This document shows, piece by piece, positions 25,813 to 38,400 of a stretch of DNA of 64,000 nt. A model generated the notes under the pieces. The model was not told the origin of the DNA and did not search any database. It saw only the letters and a list, made by a program, of their open reading frames with translations. Position 1 is the stretch's first letter. Every line of letters starts with the position of its first letter. The position numbers and the translations under genes are program-made. The DNA comes from Druceiella hillmani (Eukaryota > Arthropoda > Insecta > Lepidoptera > Hepialidae). The stretch is from contig JAYKKI010000037.1 in assembly GCA_039881145.1 (NCBI GenBank), forward strand, positions 13,775,501 to 13,839,500. Reading direction: 5' to 3'.

Positions 25813-26118
25813 ACAAAATCCACTCCGATCACAATGAAAAACGAAACAAATAAAATTATTATCTCATGACTATCTAGCAACAACCTAGTGTAGATAATTA
25901 TCCATATAAAGTATTAATAATTCAGAGAAAAAATAAAATATAGCATTTCTGCTATCAAACTATACTTATAGAGTCATGATAATAAATATCACTTTAAAAA
26001 CAATTCAACTTTTTAAGAACACAATACACAAAATATTGCTATATGAGAAAAAAATGTTAAGCCGTCCGCTGTCATGTCTTCCCCAATGGCAATATAAATG
26101 GTAATTGGCATAGATTAT

Positions 26119-26160
26119 GTCTGTGACTCTATGTTCTGTGTCTGTGACTCTATGTTCTGT
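26119..26160. repeat. 21-bp tandem duplication (TCTGTGACTCTATGTTCTGTG x2)
   Basis: Two adjacent near-perfect copies about 260 bp upstream of the RhoGAP start codon. Confidence 0.85.
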
Positions 26161-26423
26161 CGTAGTTGGTAAACCTCGAATCCGATTGGTGTATCTCAAA
26201 TCAAAATGACGGCAGTTGTTTTGAATAGATATATTTACAAAGAACAAATAAAGGGACTTATAAATTAGTTTGTTTCGGGATAATAACTGTAACTGAACAA
26301 AATGGTTTATATCTTATATAGGTTAACTTATATATTACTAAAGAAATGTGGTGGGCAATGTAATCTTTAAATAGTTTTGTTTTCATCTTAGGTGGTAATA
26401 AAGTTTTATTTGTTGTTTTTACA

Positions 26424-29400
26424 ATGACTGAAAGTGATGAAACTTCTTTAACTGAAAGATTAAGAAAAGAGAATTTAGATCAATACTTTACGCTAGTTCG
26501 TATGCACTTATCATTTGTTCTCGACATAAATACAGACGAGTAAGTACCACATGACAACCGTAAGTTTTAGCTTGTAACTTATCATTTTAAAATAAAATTA
26601 ATTTATTTCAGTGTTGATAGTTCAACGGACAAACCAAAGCAATTTAAATGGGGTTTTTACAAGAAAATAAAGTCTTCTAGTCAAAACAATCCTCAAATAT
26701 CTGCTGTCAGTGGTGTGAAAAGTTTACACGACAATCTAACTATAACGGAACATGGAATAAGCAAAGTATACGAGCTCATGGATTATCTGGTAAAGGAAGA
26801 AAGTAAGATCCATTTGAGTATGAATTTAAAATCGTTTTCTTTCTAATATGAACTCTTAGTAATTTGTGATTAAATAAACATTCTCAAAAGCTTATTAGAT
26901 GTATAAACACACTGAAAGTTAAGTAAATAAAAGTAAATTTCTGACTTGATGGACATTTAGAAATATTTTTTTGCATCTATCTGTAAAATTCTTATTGCCT
27001 TGTGTTTTGAAAATATTGTGTTTACCTTTTCGTTGTTATAATTGACACCAAAATAATTGTACCTAGAAATTTTAATTCTACATTTAAGAATGTAAATTGT
27101 CAGAATTGTTTTGTCTTAATTTCACGAATAACTCGCAGCTCAATACAGGAGGGGAGGTATTACTTAGTGATCATTTTCAAGGTGTTATTTCAATTAGTTT
27201 CAGATATTTATAATATATTATATAAAAAATAATTATATAAAAAATTTTTTTTTTCATACACTTACTGAATTTCCAGATGTTACTCAAGAAGGTATATTTC
27301 GAAGAACTGGTTCCCTGTCAAGACAGCAAGAACTGAAGCAGCTTCTTATGTCTGCTTCAAACATGAATCTGGATGAGGGGAAATATTCTGTCCATGATTG
27401 TGCTTCTGTATTAAAAGGTTTCTTGGCGGACCTCTCGGAACCACTACTTATGGAACAGAATTATCAAACTTATTGTTATTTATCAGGTTATATTTAGTTT
27501 GCCTATAAAATATGGCTAAATTAATATACACAATTCAATCAATCATTTCGAAAACTACCCCAAATAAAGTTTTTTCGAAATACACTTTTTTGTCGCAAGT
27601 GTGTTGTTTTAAGTAACCTCACAGTATATGTAATAACTAAGTAAGCCACTTTATGCTATGCCATTTAAACGAGATAGTATAATCACTGTTTATTGCATAC
27701 AACATTAGTCACTGATTTAAGTGGTTTTTATACACAGCCATAGACATCGATTGCTGTAATGTTTAAGAAGTGTCTAAACATTATTTGAAACATTTTAATA
27801 GTACAATGTCCATATGACGCCCTTATTTGGAGTTTGTTTATTTAATGAAGTTTATTTTTTTGGAACACTGTGTGTGAGAGGTTCATTAGCTTTAAAATTA
27901 TAGGTTCATGCGAATCAGAACCTGATAAAGAGCCAAAGCAGAAGAAGATTTGTAATTGATCAACGTACAAAAGAAATATTATACAAAATACCCAATTTAA
28001 AGGTCGGGAAACTACTAGGGAAACACTAACGGGAAAGGAAAAGCGATCCACTGGAGAAGACTGCAATTAAATATATAATTAACATTTTTCTTTAAAAAAA
28101 TCTTTGAGAACTTTTGGATGAAAAACTATATTTCACGCATTAGACATAATTTTAATATATAAAAATTAAACAGTTCTATGTACACTTTCTGGGCAAACAA
28201 ATTATAACAAACAATAAAGATATAACAAAGTAGCTGTATTAAAATATGTGTAGTATGGCCTATGCTTTTCCATTTTTTTTACACTCAACAAGTTCAGATA
28301 GATATACTGTGTACCATGACTTTGCAGTCTGTGTTTATATGTGTGACAAATTATAAATGTAACATATTTGAAGGTGTATAATATTCCTTTTGTTTCTTCA
28401 ATTGTCTAAAATAAATATGAAGAAAGAAAAAGTCATCAAATAACACTGATTTATCAAATTCAAGTTTATGTTTAACTTTTGAAAATAGGTTTCTAATTTC
28501 CCTCTTTCTTTTAATATATTGGGCCTTAAAACATCTTTGAGCCTGGAAAAAGGTATAGAAGCTAAGTAATACATAGCAAAACAATTTAAATGTAGGTTTT
28601 CAGAATAAGGGTTCAATTCATAACAAAACTTAGAGCAGGAAGTCTGACGTCATCTCAAAATTTCAGAATTATTCAATAGTCATCATATCTAAAAAGGACA
28701 GGAAGTTCCCGCCTGGGAAATATAAATGCATTTCAACAAAAGCCACAATAAGCAGATTACAATTATGGATCATTTGTACAAAATTGGTCTTTGGGCTAGA
28801 GTTTCTGTAAAGAAAATGCTTTTGAGGCTTGGAAATGACTAAGAGTGAGCTCAAAACATTGGACATTTGAAGCTTGAAAACTGTGCACTGATAAATCTAA
28901 GTTTTAATATTTTAGAAGAAAGTGCAGCATTTATGTACATAGCAAAATAAAATCTCAAAAATATAATTCTGATTGTTTAACATCAATTTATAAGCTGGGG
29001 AGTCTATTATGGTATGAGGGTATTTTTCTTAAAATGGCGTTGGAGATATATACAGTCAAAGGAATTCTTGACAAAAAAGGCTAATGCTATATATTGAAGA
29101 GCCATGCTATTCTTTCTGGGAAGCATTTAATGGTCAAGATTTAGTTTTTCAACTAGATTACAATCCCGAACACACCTTCGAACTCTATTTAACTATCTAA
29201 CAAATCATGATGACGTCCACTTGATGGTGTGGCCCCCTCAATCTCCTAATCTTAATCCCATTAATTCATTATGGGGCGAACTGAATTGGAAAGTAAAGAA
29301 AGTGAATTCTGCAAAACACTTACAAGGAATATCAAATATTGTGGAAAAATATTTCAAACTCGGTTTACGAAAAATTTGTTAAAGAAATACCGTGTTTAGT

Positions 29401-32400
29401 GAAGAATACTACATCTTGCAAAGTTTTGAACAGAAAATTTGATGAATAATAAAACATCACTTTTTGGGTCATTTTGTTGTACTAAAAATAATTACAAACG
29501 TTTTCTTTTTTAGTAATAGATATTTTTTAATTTTATTGATTTTTTCATGTTTCACCTTTGTCTGAAAACTTGTTACTGGCAGTGTATATTTTCAGCTATG
29601 TATTGAAAACCAAGAAACAAACGTTAACAAAAATAAAATTTAGCTTACAAGCAAACTGCTATCTAACTTTTTGGTTCAAAACAATGTATAGTATCAAACA
29701 TTTGTGTGGTAGGGTTTATAAACCTACATAAGGTTACAGAAGGAATACTTCGCAGCCTATATGATTTACATACTGCCGTCTAAAAGTAAAGTACTTTACA
29801 AATTTCACTTTAAGACGACCAAGATACCTCCTAATTACTGCAAAAATATTAATTTTTTATAAATTAGACACATGATGTAGAAAAGATATTGAATATAAAG
29901 ATAGAGAAATGCAATAAAATACAAATTTTATTTAAAAAAACTCCTCACCGAGATTAGGTCAACCTTTAATGGATACATATAGAACTTGCGAAGAGCTCAA
30001 GACGAAAACTAAAGCATCTAATTTCCAAAAAACTGTCAACATTTGTTTGTCTCTGAACTGACGATCTGAAAAGGCAAGCTAAAAAGTATTATAAAAAAAT
30101 TTGTTCCTTTAAAGATTTTTGTAAAAAAAAAGACATGTTGCAGTTTCATGCATGTAATGTACACATTGCCTAAATACCAATATGAAATATTTTTTTTACG
30201 ACAACTATGGATTCAATATCTTGGCATAAAAAATGTGAATGATGGATTTGTGACAAATACATTTAAAAAAATATTAATTAATCACCTCTACTAATCGAAT
30301 CCTATAATGGGTTTAAAGTACTTGAAAAATTCAGTGAACATAAATATATTTTTGAAAATTTTCAGTTTTATTCGTTTTTATTTATACTTTCATTAATCTT
30401 GAAAAATTTTAATTTTGTGAAGTAGTTTTTTGAAATGACCGATTCATTGTAATTTTTTTTACTCAATTTCATCTACGTGAATTTGTAATATACAGTTTTC
30501 TAATATGTCAGATTTTTTTCTTCTATTTCTCAATTCCCTAAGGTCATATCAAGTTATATAGGGACATATTATTTCTAGAATATAGCTCAGATACTATAAC
30601 AGAAATACATTACATTTAAATACCAATACTGTCCCGTAAATTATGGGCCGAATAGAAATCGGGATTATAACAGATATGACCTATTGGAATTCTATACTTT
30701 ATATTTAGTGTAAACCCCACAATTTTTGAGTAAGCGGTATTCCTTCAGAAATTTTTGAAAATTACCTTTGCAATAGAGTTGTATGCCATTACCTAGATGA
30801 AATTATTTTTTTTATCTATTTTAAGGTATTCTAATTCTAGGTTGTACTATCGCAAATGTATAAAAGTTGTTCTGAAATGACATTCAGGAAAAAATTTACT
30901 TTTCCACATTTAAATCATTCATTCTATTTCATCATTTAGTAGACATACTTTGTGTTGCAAAATAACTAATACTTTCCTATCCTAGGTAAAAATAAGACAG
31001 CTTAAATTCAGAAATTTACATCTTGTATCAAAGTGTGTCGCTTATTTTATCAAATTCATTGTTTTATTAAGTTACATTTTACTACATACACCGTATAGTC
31101 ACTACAATAGGTTGGGTTCTTTTTAAAGGTGGTTTTTGTGCAGATACCAACGAGGTAGAAGTCACAGAAGATACGTATTACAGGTGTCTGTCTCATCTAA
31201 TCGAAAGAAGTGGGAAAAGAAGTTTTATAGCTTAATTATCATACGTCTTTTTATTTTAATTGCTGTATGCTAGCAGCATTAAGGCGCAATTTAAAGATAT
31301 TATAATAGCCTCTATTATCCATAATTAACAATTTTAATTATTCCTCCAGCCCAGTGTCCACCTTCTGAGGACTCAACGAGCACACGTTTCCTCACTGCCT
31401 TGCAATTACTGCTGCTTTTGCTGCCACCCCTGCACCGCACCTTTTTGCATCGTCTCCTACGACTACTGGCCACAGTAGCGCACTATGAGACACACAACCG
31501 CATGTCGCCTAGCACTTTAGCTACAATGTTCACGCCACACCTGTTATGTCCGAGAAGAGTAAGTGAAAATGAAATTGTATGTAGGTGTAATTGTGTAAAA
31601 GGAGATTTTTTCAAGATGGTGGTTTTTATTATTCACATAACAGGAAAAATTTAATGGTAAATAATCTAGGTCCAGCATTTTAAGAAGTTGGTTAATTTTT
31701 CTTTTTTCCAATAAAAAACGCCAGTATCAGTGTTGATAAGCTATAGACACGGATGGATAACAAAATTATTACATTATTGCGTGGCGGAATTAAGGATGAT
31801 GTTGAAAAACAGGGCTCTGCCTATATGAAAAGATTATATTTTAATAAAAAATATAAGCATAATGTATTAGTTATATCAGGTCAGTCAAGGCAATAAGAAA
31901 TCACCCACGCTCAGTATCAATGCGGCAGCGAAATGGTTGTATGAAGCAAGTATTATCAATATCATATTGTAAACGTTGCATGCATTAATGAGTTTTATTA
32001 AAATGTAAGCAAGACACATACTTCTGATTAGTTGTCTTTCTCTTGCATTACTGTCTTTACAGGGCTTCGGCGCTTTATATCTTGTTCTCTTTCACACTTA
32101 GGATGAAAGGTTGCAAAATATATACTTTCATGCATAAGTATGTGAAGATAATTACTAAAAGCTATTGAAATCAAATCTCCATGCAAAAGTCTGGCTTTAG
32201 CATGAAGTTACGACAAATGTGAAATTGTCACTGGTTTTTTTCACAACTGTTACGAAATTTTCAATTATTTTGAGGATAACGGATGACACTGGTAATGCAT
32301 TTGTATTTATTGAGTTGCTTTATCTTGTGTTTATTTCGATTATTTTTTAGTCAGAAGAAAGTATTTTACTTTCGCCTAGATGTATCGATTCACATTATAA

Positions 32401-35400
32401 GTGCGCTCTGGGTAAGCAAAGATATAATATTATTTAAATCAATGGTCCACATTCAATGAATAAATACTCATAAATGATTCGTTGCAGTCCACTCTCGCTT
32501 CTGGTCATTCAAAAAGGATATTTTAATTTTGTACTAAGATATTGGGATTGGTATCATTTTTTGTACTGGATTGTTATCTGTTTATACCAAACTGTTGTCT
32601 TTTTGTATAGAACTGTTATCTTTTTGTACTGAACTGTTATCGTACATAGACACCCGCTATTTCATATTCCACATACACGTATCGACATTCCTTTATGCTT
32701 TTACTTAATGTGGTATTGCAGACGTTCCTCATCTTGACTTTTTCTTCTGTTTGATTCACGACTCTAATCAAGATCGTGTTTAGATAATTCCCAACTGTTT
32801 TAAACATTACCCTCCATTACCTGCATCATAGTGGTATCTTATGCCTACTCCTACATCTGGCATTAAGTAAAAAAGTACAATGTTATGTGCGGTGCGGACA
32901 GTATTGCTAAAACTATGGTGCTGGGTTAATTTTTTATAACAGAGAAACAAGATTTATAACAGGATTGAAACCATTATTACATTATTCCACATTCAATCTG
33001 GTAATCTATACAGCCACCTTTTAAAATTGCTCAAATAAAGAATCAATTATTTGTGATAAAAAAGTTCATTAATATACCACTCTTTAATCAAAATTATTAA
33101 TCTTCTTTAGCTGCCGCCAGAGGTTCTTCACTCAGATGCAGTGGCATTGGCACCTATAGTTAGTTTTATGATTCGATACTCCGATGCTGTTTTTGAAACT
33201 CCCACAAAGTTGGCCACAGATGTTGCCGCCTACCTTACTGCGAGAGAGAAGAAACGGCTGATGTCACCCGAAATCGATCTCGACGAGAGTATTACAGACA
33301 GGTGAGTGAAAAATCGTTAATAATAATAGTCTGATAAAACCAAAATTGTATGTCATTGAAAAAAAATTAATACATCTGCACTGCAAGCTATAATCCTGTA
33401 ATAAATTACATTGTATATATGTAATTAATTCCAACTAAAAGCAACCTTTATAAAGACATATTTATATAAACATGAATTTAAGAGACTTGAATTTTATGCT
33501 GTCTCTGATTAGGAGTGAAAATTATAGTCTGGTGATGAACAAATATTAATTTACTCCATAAATTTTAGTTAGTAAAAAAGTAATTTAGTAAAAGGATAGT
33601 CCACAATTAAATGAAACTACGTGATGTAGTATTATTTCTACTTTCTTTAATTTCTTTACCATGACCTAGGTTTCGTTGTATTACAACATCTTCAGGTGGG
33701 ATATTAGCTAAGATTAACTCTTAGGAACAACCAACAGCATTTATATGTTTCAAACACAATAGCGGAAGACTGCTTTGTGCGGATTTTTCCATTGTTTATG
33801 TTAGTGAGTTTATTGCAGGGGCGCAGACTAGGTTTTATTATATTACAGAGAGTTATACAATCTACCAGTATTTTAGTGAGGGTAATAAATTCACTTGTTG
33901 TTATTATGTGAGGTTATACAATGCAAACTTTACGGTGTATGTAATAAAATTAAATGGAAGTTATTATCGGTAATATATTTGTACAAAAGCAAGGGTATTT
34001 GAAAGTAAGGCCAAGGTAATACACTAATTCTACATATCTTATTATCGGTAATATATTTATACTAAAGCAAGGGTATTTAAAAGTAAGGACAAGGTAATAC
34101 ACTAATTCTACATAATGCTACATATGTAGAATTAGTGTATTACCTTGTCCTTACTTTCAAATACCCTTGCTTTAGTATAAATATATTACCGATAATAAGA
34201 TATGTAGAATTAGTGTATTACCTTGGCCTTACTTTCAAATACCCTTGCTTTTGTACAAATATATTACCGATAATAACTTCCATTTAATTTTATTACATAC
34301 ACCGTAAAGTTTGCATTGTATAACTCTCTGTAATATAATAAAACCTAGTCTGCGCCCCTGCAATAAACACACTAACATAAACAATGGAAAAATCCGCACA
34401 AAGCAGTCTTCCGCTATTGTGTTTGAAACATATAAATGCTGTTGGTTGTTCCTAAGAGTTAATCTTTGCTAATATCCCACCTGAAGATGTTGTAATACAA
34501 CGAAACCTAGGTCGTGATAAAGAAATTAAAGAAAGTAGAAATAATACTACATCACGTAGTTTCATTTAATTGTGAATAATGAATTTCTACAAAATTAACG
34601 CCAAATATATTCAATATTTAAAAGGATAGTATGAATTAATCCCAACAAATTCTGAGTTATATAGTGCGAGTTACTCTGCTCAAAAGAGATATCTAATAAA
34701 ATATGTTGTAAAACACGCAGAACTGCAGCAAATACTGTCTACACATTCGTGGATCGTCAACGTACCTGGGTAGAGAATGAGGCAAACCCCACAGACACAG
34801 CACTGGCACAACTCTATGCACACATTCAGGCCTTACCTGACTCCCAGCACAAGCGACGTCTCGTCAAACAATTCAATAGGCAAAATGGTTATGGTATGAA
34901 AATTTTATTTCATGTTTTTTAAGTAACCCGTAACTACTTTTGTCTCATTATGTAATACCACAACTTATGTATGAATGACAAATGTCTGTGTTTTTAAAGA
35001 CCTCTGGAACATTAATCAAATGCCATTGTTATGTTTATTGTATTTGATACAATAAAACATTTGAAATATGAGAGATAAGTGAAGCAATAATCGTATTCAT
35101 AAAAAACATTTATCAATTAACAAAGTTACCTAGGAACTAGGATCTAGGAAGTTACCTAGATTATCTAGTTATCTAGGAACTTATTAAAACACTGCAAGCA
35201 GACGCACTGACAACGTTCTTAACACCTGTAATGGGTTCAATTTTGTTTCTGCTTAACACACATGTAGCACTTCTTCAAAGTTTCAAATTTTTTAATTGCA
35301 AGCTTTAATTGATCTAATTCATTAACCATATTCTTCCCAAAACTACGCCAATATAATTCTTGAACTCATTTGAAGTTTTGGTATTACTTAACAAATTGCG

Positions 35401-38400
35401 ACAATGGAATGTGGTAAATCCCGGCAGAGTGGTCGTCAAGTTGTGATTCACGAACTTCTGCTGCTAATGGTACGACAGAAATTATTTGGCAATATTTGGA
35501 TATTCATCTTCTTCATCCTCTTCCAAAGAAATTCCGTCATCTGGGTTGATACAATTGTCTTCATCTGCCGATGATTCACATAGCCAAGATTCTGTTATTT
35601 CTTTAAAATTATCACTGCCCTAGTTTGAATTCCTTATCTTTTCAGAGATGTAGAAGGCCCAGGAGATATATTAAATCGCTCATTCATTTTGTCTACAAAC
35701 AACCCAAAAAAAATCTTAAAAGTTGTGCTAACACTGATTATTTAAACCACATACTCAAACGTCACCCCATTTAAATGTGTGGCACACATCCCCTGCTCCA
35801 CTGATGCACCCACATAACTGGTGACTGGTGGTGAAAATATAAAAATGGGCGAGGAACAGGTCCCGCTCAAAACGAATTTATGAACGAAAAACAAATTCGG
35901 TGACTTACCACATCATATGTCAGTGGATAAGGGTTAATTAAACAATAGTTTATTGTGGTTGTACAAGTATGTTTATGGTTATTTTTAGTTATAGAAATTC
36001 TAATGTTATTTCTCACAATGGCATTTATGTACCTTTACATTTTCTTGCAATAAAGTAAATTAAGGCAGCGGCATTATACCAATAAAATAAATAAGAAAGG
36101 TAATGCAATCATTATTGATAATTATCGCCAAACAGCCTTTCAAGCATAATGTACGAGTTCTCACAAAGATACTATCAAAGATTCTCCAATAAATTTGACT
36201 TTTGTCAACTGGAGGAACGAACTGGCGTTAAAGAGATTATAGCACAAAAGATCACTTGCGCACTATCTGCATATTCATAGAGAAATGTGCCGAGTACAAC
36301 ATATACTTAGACTATCATAAATCTTTTCACTCATTAGAAGTGTGTACAGTCACGGAAGCAATGGATCAATCTCAAATTGATGCAAGGTATTCACACATAG
36401 CACAAAGTATTTATGAAAATGTGACTTCAGACGGTCATGAATGAGCAACAATGCACTAAAAAGATCCCAGTGAAGTATTTTGTTAAGCAGAGCGATCGAA
36501 CTTCGTTAAATTGATTCACTTTGGCACTGGAATACATATTCAAAGAGTTGTCATGGGCAAAAAAAGGACTTTCTATCGACGAAGAGTTGGTAACACAACT
36601 ATCTCCATTTTGCTGATGATATTATACTAATAAGTAGCGATCCAAGTGAATGTTTCACTATATTAAACAAATTAAACGAAACTACAGAATTATACAGAAG
36701 AATCAGCTTGAATTGAACTGCCTTTGATAAAGTAATCCACATATTAAAAAATTAAAGACCAATTAACTAGAACAAGAAAACCTATGAAGCCTAAGTCTTG
36801 GCAGTGAAAGAAAATCAATGTGTTGCCAGTCGTGACATACGAATTAGCACGCTAACCCAAAAAATTAAGTTTATTTAGCTTTTGTCTTTTACCTCAATAA
36901 CCACAAATCTGAGAAATAATCTTTAAAAATGGCACTTTTATTGAAAGCTTTTTGTATAAGATTAATAATTACAATTTTGTGAGCTGATATTGAATCAAAG
37001 TCTTTAAGATTCTATAAAAATATAGATAATTTGAAAAATAAGTCAGTTATTTTTTAAAATATTTTAAGACTAAAATTTTGATTCACTAATTTTTTAATTA
37101 TCTCTAGTTTTATGGATTGTATAACGAATCAAAAAGGGAAAAATTAAGGTAAGTAATATAAAGAAAAATCGGCAAAAATGGGTGGAAGCTGGTCTAGGAA
37201 CCAATTACGCCAACACGCACATCATTAGTAAGCTATTTTAAAAGTTCAAAATTCAAATTGCTGTGACAAAAAAGTTATAGCGATGCCATAGCGCCACATT
37301 CCTTCTGAGTTTGAGCAGGAGGGGGGAGTGAAATGGTGTGCACTATGCTAGCCAAGGTCAACATCATTGATAATTTAAGGCCTTTTCCCTGCTTCCATGT
37401 CAGACTCAACTATTATGTGACGTGCTGTTAATAAAGAAAACAACATCTTTAACTTATTTTCTGAAGGAAATGATGTAGTGATTCTTGACGGGGGTTCCGT
37501 GATTCCATACTATGCCATGAATCGTGCGGATTTGAGATGCAAATTCCATCCACAAAATTAAGGTGTGAAACACAGTTAACTATCGAGCAAACCAATAAGT
37601 CCATGTTGGTAACTATACTTGCTCATTAACCACTTCCACCCAACGTGTCGTTGGGTTGTGGAAGTGGTTAATGAGCAAGTTAAGCGTGCTCACAAAATGT
37701 TTCGCCAAGATTATTTTAACACCCCTTTATGGAACTTATTCTTAGATTTTAGAATAACTTGTGCTTTGAAAAACGCTTTTCATACCCACATTGCTGACAA
37801 TGTAAATGCAGTCGCAATATTGAATTCTATAAACCAATGGGTTCACGTACCAAATCGTCTATGATTACGTAAATGACAGGCGTCTAAATAGAAAAATCGG
37901 GGTTTCCAAAAGATTAGACGCGGATGATCCTCAAGTACAGGAATTTCTATATCTTATAAAGAGTGATGTTACAATGCTTGCATTAGGATCATATCATTTA
38001 AAACTCAATAAAAAGAACATATAAATGATGGGCTGTACTTGATTGAAATATTTCAAGATAACGCCATAGAGCCTATTTATATTGTTATAATATGTCGGAA
38101 AATGTATGGTTATTAGGGGTACATATACAGTGGAAACATGTAAGAGTAAGAACTTACTTTAGGTATATTTTAGTAGACGGAAATTGAGAAGACACAAACT
38201 CAATATGTCCAGTTGTTTGAATGGGCGATGCACATCGGCACCTATTCCCACATAGTATCTGTAATGTGGTACTTAGGATTTGACCAACATTGGCCTTCCA
38301 GGGTTTCTGCAGCCAATTTAATAGACATAAGCTGTGGATAATGAAACCTAAAACAGAATAATAATAATGTTATGCTATGATATATAAAAAATATGATATA

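Larger units (their letters stand above)
23946..26390. other. Intergenic DNA upstream of the RhoGAP gene
   Basis: It holds a GC-rich patch at about 24360-24450 rich in GCGAGCG and TCGCGAG, a 76-nt inverted repeat (25737-25812), and a 21-bp tandem duplication (26119-26160). The promoter and any 5' exon of the RhoGAP gene should lie near the 3' end of this stretch, but no core promoter motif could be fixed. Confidence 0.5.
33601..34618 (+). mobile_element. Foldback element, hammerhead-bearing family, copy B (about 1 kb palindrome)
   Basis: This is the largest palindrome of the window. The left arm (33602 to about 34110) is nearly the exact reverse complement of the right arm (about 34118-34574), centred on TACATATGTA. 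A 44-bp unpaired tail follows (34575-34618). TAAAAGGATAGT flanks the element on both sides (33589-33600 and 34619-34630), a 12-bp target-site duplication. Each arm holds a tandem copy of a 75-78 bp block (33961-34113) and one hammerhead-like motif. It lies in the intron between RhoGAP exons 5 and 6. No protein is encoded. Confidence 0.9.

Noticed and set aside
31130..31225. Acceptor-like GTGCAG followed by coding-looking sequence before RhoGAP exon 4
   Set aside because: Exon 3 joins exon 4 in phase and gives a continuous RhoGAP domain. Adding this segment is not needed.
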